37,255 nt of DNA, from positions 1-37,255 of the forward strand of contig JAFYPA010000085.1 in NCBI GenBank assembly GCA_017560085.1, given 5' to 3'. This document shows positions 8,191 through 14,949 of the stretch, in pieces. Made by a program: the position numbers and the translations under genes. Under the pieces are notes generated by a model. The model searched no databases, was not told the DNA's origin, and saw only the letters and a list, made by a program, of their open reading frames with translations. Numbering within the stretch: position 1 is the stretch's first letter; each line of letters opens with the position of its first letter. The stretch comes from Clostridia bacterium. Lineage in GTDB: Bacteria > Bacillota > Clostridia > Oscillospirales > CAG-382.

Positions 8191-8541
8191 ATGGAAAACG
8201 AGGAGCGTGAGTCAAGGTCTGTTATAAGTGCGGTAAGGAAATATATTGACGAGAATTTTTCCGATTCATCTCTTTCCGTCGATATGATTGCAAGGGAATT
8301 TTCCTACAACAAGAAGTATCTTTCCTGCGCATTCAAGCAGAGTGTGGGAATTGGGATTTCCGAGTATCTGATGATTATCAGAATCCAGCACGCCTGCGCG
8401 CTTATGAATCAGGGATTTTCACACGTAAAGGAAATTTCCGCTATGTGCGGGTACAAGGATCCGCTTTATTTTTCAAAGGTTTTCAAGAAGAGAACGAATA
8501 TTACTCCAAGTGAGTTTATCGAGAAAAAGGGAAATATCTGA
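8191..8541 (+). CDS. Short AraC-family protein, HTH domain only
   Basis: 116 residues covering just the two HTH motifs: VDMIAREFSYNKKYLSCAFKQ, then VKEISAMCGYKDPLYFSKVFKK and the family ending TNITPSEF. The usual ~150-residue ligand-binding domain is absent. A stop at 8167-8169 closes the frame upstream, and GGAGG seven bases before the ATG at 8191 would allow translation. The gene directly precedes the GH127 gene, whose upstream region carries AraC-like direct repeats, so this may be a stripped-down constitutive regulator. Equally it may be a 5'-truncated relic created by the same event that cut the facing dehydrogenase gene. Confidence 0.75.
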   Translation: MENEERESRSVISAVRKYIDENFSDSSLSVDMIAREFSYNKKYLSCAFKQSVGIGISEYLMIIRIQHACALMNQGFSHVKEISAMCGYKDPLYFSKVFKKRTNITPSEFIEKKGNI

Positions 8542-8566
8542 AGCAATATCCGAGGGGTATGTGGCA

Positions 8567-8598
8567 AATTTATACTTTTTATAGTGTAATTTATACTT
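8567..8598 (+). promoter_or_regulatory. Direct repeat with AraC-type 21-bp spacing upstream of the GH127 gene
   Basis: AATTTATACTT occurs at 8567-8577 and again at 8588-8598, identical over 11 bases and offset by exactly 21 bp (two helical turns). The nearer copy ends 14 bases before the -35. Same-face direct half-sites are what a double-HTH AraC activator binds. Confidence 0.6.
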
Positions 8599-8612
8599 CT
8601 TTTGCGAAAGCA

Positions 8613-8641
8613 TTGATTTAACCCGTTGGGCGTGCTATAAT
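8613..8641 (+). promoter_or_regulatory. Promoter of the GH127 gene
   Basis: TTGATT (8613-8618), 17-base spacer, TATAAT (8636-8641). The -10 overlaps an upstream in-frame ATG at 8640, which therefore cannot be the translation start. Confidence 0.8.
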
Positions 8642-8669
8642 GAAAATTAATCAAAAAGGAGGCGTTTTT

Positions 8670-10580
8670 ATGGAATTCAGAATAGATTACAAGGTACATA
8701 ACAAAATGACAGCACCCGACCTTTCCGATGTTACACTCGACGGCGAGGTTGGTATAAGATTTGACAGATTCGTTTATGAGAGAGTAAACGGCAAGTTTGC
8801 CATTGAGGAAATTCTTCGTGAGGCTGAGGACTGCTTTGAGCTTAAGTATGATGACGAATACTGTCACGGTATGTGGAGAAGCGAATTCTGGGGTAAGCTT
8901 ATTCTTTCCGCCGTGCGTGTCTGCAGAATGAAGAAGGATGAAACTCTCAAGGCTGACATTAAGAAATCCGCATACAGAATTCTTTCTATGCAGGATGAGG
9001 ACGGATATACTGGCACTTATATGAACAGCAAAAACTTCTTCCCCGCAGACAAGGAGCGTTCAATGAAGGAGCTCGGATGGCCGTCTAACTTCAACTGGAA
9101 CATCTGGGGCAGAAAGTATACTCTCTGGGGACTTATCGAATGTGCTCAGCTTCTTGATGACGAATATATTCTTGAAGGTGCGATAAAGCACGCGGACAGT
9201 GTATTGAATCAGCTTCGTGAGCTTGGTGCTGACATTTCCGAAACGGGTTGTCTTTTGGGACTTGCTTCCTGCTCGATTATGAAGCCGATGCTTGTTCTTT
9301 ACAGACTTTGCGGTGACAGAAAGTATCTTGATTTCTGCCTTGATATTGCTAAAAACTGGGACAGAGATGACGGCAAATCTCCCAATCTTATAAGAAACGG
9401 ACTTTCCGACGAATCCCCCGCAAGCTGGTGCAAGGACGACCCTGATTACATTGCAAAGGCATATGAAATGATGTCCTGCTTTGACGGACTTATCGAGCTT
9501 TACAGAATCACGGGCGACAAGAGACTTTTCGATGCGACGGTAAAATTCTGCGACAATGTTTACAGAGACGAGGAAAACATTCTTGGAAGCGTGGGCTACT
9601 GTGAGAGATTTGCAAATGCTAAGTCTTATGTGGATTCGGCAACGGAAATATGCGATGTTATTCATTGGATGAGACTCTGCCACGAGCTTTATATGCTCAC
9701 GGGCGAGCTTAAATATCCCGAATATATGGAAAAGGCGTTCCTCAATGCGTTCCTTGCGGGCACATACGAGGACGGAAGAATGGGTGCGTTCTTTATCAGA
9801 AGCTCAGGGCGTCACTGGACAGGTCTTCCCCACTGCGAAACAAAGTATCAGCACTGCTGTACCAACAATCAGGCAAGGGGCTTTACAAATGCTGCGGAGA
9901 CAATTGTTTCAAGATGTGAGGACGGCTACAGAATCAATATGTATGTTCAATCGAGAACGGCATTCGGTGATACGGACTTCAGAATCGGTATGGGCTACAC
10001 GGACAGAGGTACGGTTGCAATCACGGTAAGAAATATCGTTCCCGGGGAAAAGCTTTATCTCCGTATTCCTATGTGGAGCAAAAATACTGCGGTCATTGTA
10101 AACGGCGAGTCCTTCCCCGCCGTATGCGGTGAATATTATGCGCTTGAGCTGAAGGAAACAAATGTTGTTATCAGACTTCGCTTTGATATGTCGGTTGAGA
10201 TTATTGATTTCCCGGGGGAATTCCGTGTGCTTACTCCCGATGATTATCAGTACAGACGCTGGGTAGACGATTACAACGGCAGATGCGATGCCGAAATGAT
10301 GGCAAAGGGTGCTATGTCGGTGCTTCGGAGAGGTCCCGTTATTCTCGCAAGGTCAAAGAGAGTCGGTAGCCTTGAGGAGGATATGTTCTCGGGAAGGACT
10401 ATTTTCGGGAAGGCGGACAGAAAAGCTACAGCAGGTCAGATAAGACTTGACGGAACACTTTGTATGGCAAGAGTTACGCTTACCGCAGACGGTAAAACGG
10501 AAAATCTCATTATGTGCGATTTTGCTTCCGCGGCGAACAGAAATCTTGAGGATGTTAAATATTTCAATGTTCTTATTTAA
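8670..10580 (+). CDS. GH127 (DUF1680) beta-L-arabinofuranosidase-like glycosidase
   Basis: 636 residues from the ATG at 8670, seven bases after AAAGGAGG; the in-frame ATG at 8640 lies inside the -10. GH127 enzymes have an (alpha/alpha)6 barrel and use a zinc-bound cysteine as nucleophile. Here the acid/base glutamate falls in ATEICD (E326; ETC in the type enzyme) and the cysteine pair is HCCTNN (C396-C397; CCPPN is more usual). Barrel helices read as LWGLIECAQLLDDEYIL and FDGLIELYRITGDKRLFDA, with a beta-sandwich C-terminus. There is no signal peptide. The motif changes suggest a divergent subgroup, so L-arabinofuranose is likely but not proven. Its promoter carries AraC-like repeats. Confidence 0.85.
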   Translation: MEFRIDYKVHNKMTAPDLSDVTLDGEVGIRFDRFVYERVNGKFAIEEILREAEDCFELKYDDEYCHGMWRSEFWGKLILSAVRVCRMKKDETLKADIKKSAYRILSMQDEDGYTGTYMNSKNFFPADKERSMKELGWPSNFNWNIWGRKYTLWGLIECAQLLDDEYILEGAIKHADSVLNQLRELGADISETGCLLGLASCSIMKPMLVLYRLCGDRKYLDFCLDIAKNWDRDDGKSPNLIRNGLSDESPASWCKDDPDYIAKAYEMMSCFDGLIELYRITGDKRLFDATVKFCDNVYRDEENILGSVGYCERFANAKSYVDSATEICDVIHWMRLCHELYMLTGELKYPEYMEKAFLNAFLAGTYEDGRMGAFFIRSSGRHWTGLPHCETKYQHCCTNNQARGFTNAAETIVSRCEDGYRINMYVQSRTAFGDTDFRIGMGYTDRGTVAITVRNIVPGEKLYLRIPMWSKNTAVIVNGESFPAVCGEYYALELKETNVVIRLRFDMSVEIIDFPGEFRVLTPDDYQYRRWVDDYNGRCDAEMMAKGAMSVLRRGPVILARSKRVGSLEEDMFSGRTIFGKADRKATAGQIRLDGTLCMARVTLTADGKTENLIMCDFASAANRNLEDVKYFNVLI

Positions 10581-10596
10581 GTGAATAAAAGTAAAA

Positions 10597-10633
10597 ACGG
10601 TTGTCCGCAATTTACGGACAGCCGTTATTTTTA
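10597..10633 (+). terminator. Strong intrinsic terminator after the GH127 gene
   Basis: ACGGTTGTCCG (10597-10607) and CGGACAGCCGT (10615-10625) form an 11-bp stem with one wobble and a 7-base loop, followed by TATTTTTA. It also faces the end of the convergent minus-strand gene. Confidence 0.9.
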
Positions 10634-10642
10634 TCGATATGA

Positions 10643-11401
10643 TTATTGAATTCCCGACATTGCGGAAATTGTCGCAAAGCATCTTCTCGGGTCACGGGCA
10701 AAGTCGGAGAGTGTTATGGGAGGTGCTATGAGGCTGTTGCCGTTTTCGTCTATGACCTCGATGTATTTGCCGTTGATTCTGAGAGCTTTGCCGTTGTTCA
10801 GTCCGCACAGTGCCTCGAAATGCTCGCTTGATGCGTTTTTCGCCTCGCTGTACATCCGTCGGAGCTCGTGCAGGAGGATATATTGCTGTGCCGAGCCTAT
10901 TCCGAAAAGCTCGTAGGTTTGTGTGCTGTTTTGCAGAAGGAAAAAGCTTGTCAGCTTCGGCTCGTTGACGATTTCAAAGGTGGCGGAAATCGGCGGTGAG
11001 AGTCTTTTCCACTCGCTCACGGCGAATGCGTAATACATTTCGTCACCGTTGTCACGGCGCATCGGGAATCTGATTTCCCTTCGGCAAAGGTGCTTTGCTA
11101 CCGTGATTTCACCGTAGTATTCGATTCTGCCGTTTCCTCCGAACATTGATTTTGACTGAAACAGTGCAATATAGCGGAGGGCGGAGACCTTTTCCTCATC
11201 GAGATATTTTGCGGGGACGTAATAATAATTTCTGCTCAGGTTATCCTCGAATTGCTTTCGGCTTCCGAAGGAGCCTGCAAGGACATCGCGGATTTTAAAA
11301 TCAACTGCGGAAAGCTTATTGTATATTCCTTGCGGTATAGTTATTCTCTCAAAGGGAGCAAGGATATCTGCGTTTGTCGTTTCGGGTGCTTTTATTTCCA
11401 T
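10643..11401 (-). CDS. Protein of unknown function, downstream of and coupled to the EAL gene
   Basis: 252 residues, not recognised. It has no signal peptide or membrane segment. The middle is rich in beta-type segments with aromatic/basic words (YYYVPAKYL, ALRYIALFQSK, GRIEYYGEITVAKH, CRREIRFPMRR, MYYAFAVSEWKRL), then a helical stretch (QQYILLHELRRMYSEAKN) and a short beta hairpin (GKYIEVIDENGNSL). The ATG lies six bases after the stop of the EAL gene, and its SD (GGAG) is within the end of that gene, so translation is probably coupled. It may act with the phosphodiesterase or be an effector; no PilZ-type RxxxR or D/NxSxxG motif was seen to support c-di-GMP binding. Confidence 0.7.
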   Translation of the reverse strand: MEIKAPETTNADILAPFERITIPQGIYNKLSAVDFKIRDVLAGSFGSRKQFEDNLSRNYYYVPAKYLDEEKVSALRYIALFQSKSMFGGNGRIEYYGEITVAKHLCRREIRFPMRRDNGDEMYYAFAVSEWKRLSPPISATFEIVNEPKLTSFFLLQNSTQTYELFGIGSAQQYILLHELRRMYSEAKNASSEHFEALCGLNNGKALRINGKYIEVIDENGNSLIAPPITLSDFARDPRRCFATISAMSGIQ

Positions 11402-11407
11402 TTTGAT

Positions 11408-12274
11408 TTAACTCCGTAAATCAAGATTTTCGTCGTCCTTACAGTCGGCTGCCTTGGCGGAAGCTCTCGCTACTATCGATTTTTCGGGAATAGCCTTGGA
11501 ATAATACCACCCCTGAATATAGTCGCATCCGCTGTCCCGTGCGAGCTTGTTCTGCTCTTCAGTTTCAACGCCCTCGCAGACAACTCTCATTCCGAGGTTG
11601 TGAGCAAGAGACACGATTCCGCAAAGAAGCCTTTTGCCCTGCTCTTCGCTTGCCATTAGGAGAATTTTTCTGTCTATCTTCACAACATCAACGGAATAAT
11701 CGCAAAGGTTCACAAGAGAGGAGCTTCCTGCGCCTATATCGTCAAGAGCAACGATAAAGCCAAGCTTTTTTATTCCCTTTACGTTATCCGTCGCAACGCC
11801 GATGTTTGTTTCGATGGCATCCTCTGTGATTTCCATAATGAGCTTGCTTCTGTCAAAGTTGTATCTGTCTGCGATAGCTTTGACATTTGAAAGAAAATCC
11901 GTCTCGGATATAGTGAGCCTTGTGACATTGCAGGAGATTGAAATGTCGGAAAACTCGGAGTCCTTCCATTCGGAAAGTCTGGCGCATACCTTGTCAAGCA
12001 TATAATAATCAAGCTTGATTATAAGCCCCGTATTTTCCATTTTCGCTATATAATCTTCAGGCATAATGACCTCGCCCGATGCCGTATGCCATCTTGAAAG
12101 AGCCTCCGCGCCTGTGAATTCTCCCGTTTTTACATCTACAAGGAATTGAAGATACATTTTGAATTCATTAGCTTCAAAGCCGTTGCGGATTTTCTTTACA
12201 AATCGCTTTTCTGTGGAATGCTTTTTTATTGTGGGTATAATATTGCTTATTTTACGAATCAAGCTGTTACTCAT
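11408..12274 (-). CDS. EAL-domain c-di-GMP phosphodiesterase
   Basis: 288 residues, soluble, a single EAL domain with a ~35-residue basic N-terminal extension. Catalytic and metal-binding motifs are present: GAEALSRW (E57-A-L with R61), SCNVTRL, MEITEDA, LDDIGAG (usually DDFGTG), VVKIDRK, EGVETEEQ and YIQGWYYSKAIP. With the glutamates, the double aspartate and the lysine kept, it should cut c-di-GMP to pGpG. It lacks a sensor domain of its own. The larger GGDEF gene ends 87 bases upstream on the same strand, so synthesis and breakdown of the messenger are paired. The SD is a weak GGTGGA. No convincing promoter was found between the two genes. Confidence 0.92.
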   Translation of the reverse strand: MSNSLIRKISNIIPTIKKHSTEKRFVKKIRNGFEANEFKMYLQFLVDVKTGEFTGAEALSRWHTASGEVIMPEDYIAKMENTGLIIKLDYYMLDKVCARLSEWKDSEFSDISISCNVTRLTISETDFLSNVKAIADRYNFDRSKLIMEITEDAIETNIGVATDNVKGIKKLGFIVALDDIGAGSSSLVNLCDYSVDVVKIDRKILLMASEEQGKRLLCGIVSLAHNLGMRVVCEGVETEEQNKLARDSGCDYIQGWYYSKAIPEKSIVARASAKAADCKDDENLDLRS

Positions 12275-12361
12275 AATAAATCCACCGTCAAAGTAATATT
12301 GTCATAAATATTATGTCAGAATAGCGTTTTTATACCGATGCGAAAGAATTGCCGAGACAAC

Positions 12362-14659
12362 TTATTCCTTTGCAAAAACCCAGAGGGTATCGGACGCCTC
12401 ACTCGCACCGTTACACAGATTGTATATGCTGATAACAACGATTTCGCCACTGTGCTTCTTGTATCTTATTCTCGGAATTACACCCTGAGAAAGCTGAAGC
12501 CTTATCGCTTCGTAGTTGGCGAAGCTCAAAAGTGCTCTGTGGTAGGTGGGCTCAACCGATTCCGAAACATATTTCGCGAACAGATTGGAGAAGTGATCCT
12601 CGCTTTCGTTATAGTTAAGATATGCGGGCATAAGGATACGCTTTGCTCTGTCTGTATCAAGGGATACGCGGTATATTCCGTTATAGTTCTCACGGAGCAC
12701 GGAAATAAGGGTGTCGATTTCGATGATTCCCGTTTTTGCGAGTACATACTCGTTCTCAATTCTGTCGGCATTCGGATGCTCCTTGTTCTGGTAGTAGAGA
12801 GCCTTCGCCTTGTACATACGGACCTCGGCCTCTCTTACCATTCCCTCGGTGTTGGTGTTTTTCGTCCTGAAGGACATACCGACCGAAACATGGTAGTTAT
12901 GGGCTGCAAGGCTTGCGGTAAAGTCTTCGATTGCTTTCTTTACTGCATCGCGGTCCATATCACGGCAGAATACAAGGAATTCGTCGCCGCCCATTCTGTA
13001 GACCTTTTGTCCCTCAAAGTATTGCTTGAGGTTATTGGCGATACAGATAAGCATCTCGTCACCTGCGGGGTGGCCGTATATATTGTTTCGGATGTGAAGC
13101 TCATTTACGTCGACATATACGCAGGAGAAGTTATTTTGTACCTCTTTTGCGCCGGCGGCAATGTCTCTTTTGTATGCGACACGGTTATATGCTCCCGTAA
13201 GTGAGTCTGTTGTTGCGGCAATAACCGTATTATCGAGATGTGTTTTGTTATTGAGTGCAATATAGAAGCAGGCGGAAATTTCCTCGGCAAGAAGCAGAGA
13301 GGATTTGATGTCGTTTGCATTGATAGCACAGAGAATACCCGCTCTGTCGTTGTCTCCGAAGGTTGCGGAAAGACATACGTTTTTGATTTTGTTTTTTCTG
13401 AAGAATGCATACAGCTCGGTATTTGTCTTTTTAAGATGTCTGTTCGGCTTTATGCACATAACATTCACGGCAAAGCCGCTGATTCTGTGAAACTCTCTTG
13501 CGTATCCAGAGATTTCCTTCTGGAAGTAGTCTCTTTCGGAAGCAATTAAGGAATTTTTCACCTGCTTTGTCGCAACGAATCCGTAACTGCCTCCATCGGT
13601 ATCGAAAATGGTTGCGGATCTTGATTTTGAGAGCGTACAAACGAGCGAAAGAGCCTTGGAAAAATAATTTTCGTCTGAGGTTGTCTCCAACAGATTCTTT
13701 CTAACCTCGGAGGCACAGACGGTAACCGCATTAAGGCGTTTTTCCTTTTTGCTGAGTACAATTATGAAAATACCGATTATTGCAAGCATTATAAAGAACA
13801 CCCAGCACAGCACAAACGCAAGTCTGTTTGCTACGCTGAACACCTGAGAATCGTATCTTACAAGGGCAATTCTCCAGCCGAGCTCGTCTATGGTGGAATA
13901 GTGCATATGGACGCTTTCATCCCTATATTCGGACATAAACGATGTAAAGCCCTTTTCGGAGCTTATCATTGCCTCGTAGGAATAATCGTCGCTGTACTCT
14001 CTGTCGCGAAGGAAGGAGATGTTTCCGAGCTCATTGTGCACTGTATCTATAACAAGGTCTCCCCTGTCTCTGTCAAACACAAAAAGCTGTGCGTCAAGCT
14101 CCTGTGCCATTTTTGCGTATTTTTCTCCGATTCTGTCGAGCTTTATTACGCCGTAGAGAATGCCTGCAACCTCATCATCGGATTTTATCTGCACGGCACT
14201 TCGGATTATATCATAGTCATCCCTTGTAACGTCGGGGACTCTGCCGCTTATATATGCGCCTTTTTTCACTTCTTCCTCAAAGGAGATTTTTCCGTTAAGG
14301 TCGATGCTTCCCGCCTTTATAACAAAGGTATTGTCGGGGTTGAGAATGCCTATATTTTCTATAAGTCCTATGGGCTTGAAGGATTCGAACAGAAGCGAAT
14401 AGTCGTCGCCGTCGCGGTAAAGCTTTGAGGCAAAGCTTGCCATTGTCTGAAGGTTTTCACGGTCGGACAGAAGCTGAAGGGTGATGTCGTCCTTTATCTG
14501 CTTTGTCTGAAGATGAAGATTTTCGTACGCCTCGTCCTTTGCCGTAAGGTACAGATATGCCATCATTACAAGGAACACCGCGCCTATGAGGAAGGCAGCG
14601 ACAAGCGTGTATATTATATTATTTTGTATATGTTTTTTCTTTCCGTATTTTATTGCCAT
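12362..14659 (-). CDS. Membrane sensor diguanylate cyclase with C-terminal PAS-like domain
   Basis: 765 residues from the ATG at 14659, which has AAGGAG five bases upstream; an in-frame ATG at 14674 precedes that SD and is rejected. Order: TM1 (~15-38), extracellular CACHE-type sensor (~40-270), TM2 (~278-303), a GAF-like region (~310-480), the GGDEF domain with an intact RMGGDEF (GGDEF at 557-561), and ~130 residues that look PAS-like (ENYNGIYRVSLDTDRAKRI). The position of the RxxD inhibitory site is occupied by F-E-G-Q, so product inhibition is not expected. It should make c-di-GMP in response to an extracellular ligand. Paired with the EAL gene downstream. Confidence 0.88.
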   Translation of the reverse strand: MAIKYGKKKHIQNNIIYTLVAAFLIGAVFLVMMAYLYLTAKDEAYENLHLQTKQIKDDITLQLLSDRENLQTMASFASKLYRDGDDYSLLFESFKPIGLIENIGILNPDNTFVIKAGSIDLNGKISFEEEVKKGAYISGRVPDVTRDDYDIIRSAVQIKSDDEVAGILYGVIKLDRIGEKYAKMAQELDAQLFVFDRDRGDLVIDTVHNELGNISFLRDREYSDDYSYEAMISSEKGFTSFMSEYRDESVHMHYSTIDELGWRIALVRYDSQVFSVANRLAFVLCWVFFIMLAIIGIFIIVLSKKEKRLNAVTVCASEVRKNLLETTSDENYFSKALSLVCTLSKSRSATIFDTDGGSYGFVATKQVKNSLIASERDYFQKEISGYAREFHRISGFAVNVMCIKPNRHLKKTNTELYAFFRKNKIKNVCLSATFGDNDRAGILCAINANDIKSSLLLAEEISACFYIALNNKTHLDNTVIAATTDSLTGAYNRVAYKRDIAAGAKEVQNNFSCVYVDVNELHIRNNIYGHPAGDEMLICIANNLKQYFEGQKVYRMGGDEFLVFCRDMDRDAVKKAIEDFTASLAAHNYHVSVGMSFRTKNTNTEGMVREAEVRMYKAKALYYQNKEHPNADRIENEYVLAKTGIIEIDTLISVLRENYNGIYRVSLDTDRAKRILMPAYLNYNESEDHFSNLFAKYVSESVEPTYHRALLSFANYEAIRLQLSQGVIPRIRYKKHSGEIVVISIYNLCNGASEASDTLWVFAKE

Positions 14660-14704
14660 AATTTCTCCTTTCATAGAATTTTATTTCATAACTCTACATT
14701 GTAC

Positions 14705-14733
14705 ATTATAACACAGTAAAGTGCATTTTTCAA
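14705..14733 (-). promoter_or_regulatory. Promoter of the GGDEF sensor gene
   Basis: Minus strand TTGAAA (14733-14728), 17-base spacer, TATAAT (14710-14705), ~45 bases before the start codon. Confidence 0.8.
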
Positions 14734-14760
14734 GTTTTTTTGAGTTTTTTTGCAAAAAAA
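14726..14760. promoter_or_regulatory. Helically phased A/T tracts (probable bent DNA)
   Basis: T5 at 14726, T7 at 14735, T7 at 14745 and A7 at 14754: tracts begin every 9-10 bases. They overlap and extend upstream of the -35 of the minus-strand GGDEF promoter, where they could act as an UP-type element or curved DNA. Confidence 0.45.
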
Positions 14761-14847
14761 CAAATATTTTCTTATAGTTCTTAACCGCGTGGTTACAAAT
14801 ACAGACCTTCGGAAGCAATACGAGCTCATTTTATTACGGGTGTTCTC

Positions 14848-14876
14848 TTGACTTTTGGCGTTTTATATTGTATAAT
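14848..14876 (+). promoter_or_regulatory. Promoter of the DUF5054 gene
   Basis: TTGACT (14848-14853), 17-base spacer, TATAAT (14871-14876). Confidence 0.85.
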
Positions 14877-14886
14877 CACATCAAAT

Positions 14887-14909
14887 GGTTACAATTATGC
14901 TGTGTAACC
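14887..14909 (+). promoter_or_regulatory. Perfect inverted repeat just after the transcription start (operator candidate)
   Basis: GGTTACA (14887-14893), nine bases, TGTAACC (14903-14909). A third GGTTACA lies at 14791-14797, about 50 bases upstream of the -35. The placement just downstream of the expected start near 14883, with an extra upstream half-site, suits a repressor. It could also form a 7-bp mRNA hairpin. Confidence 0.6.
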
Positions 14910-14949
14910 GCAGCCATCATTCGTAAGTATAAAAAGAAAGGATATCGTT

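Noticed and set aside
12338..13204. 288-residue plus-strand open frame opposite the GGDEF sensor gene
   Set aside because: Antisense shadow of the GGDEF and PAS-like coding region; no motifs or SD.
14660..14674. Upstream ATG for the GGDEF sensor
   Set aside because: The SD lies between this ATG and the next in-frame ATG at 14659, so the latter is the start.
14887..14909. Intrinsic terminator or riboswitch in the DUF5054 leader
   Set aside because: The 7-bp repeat has a 9-base loop and no T-run, and the leader is too short for a known riboswitch; an operator fits better.
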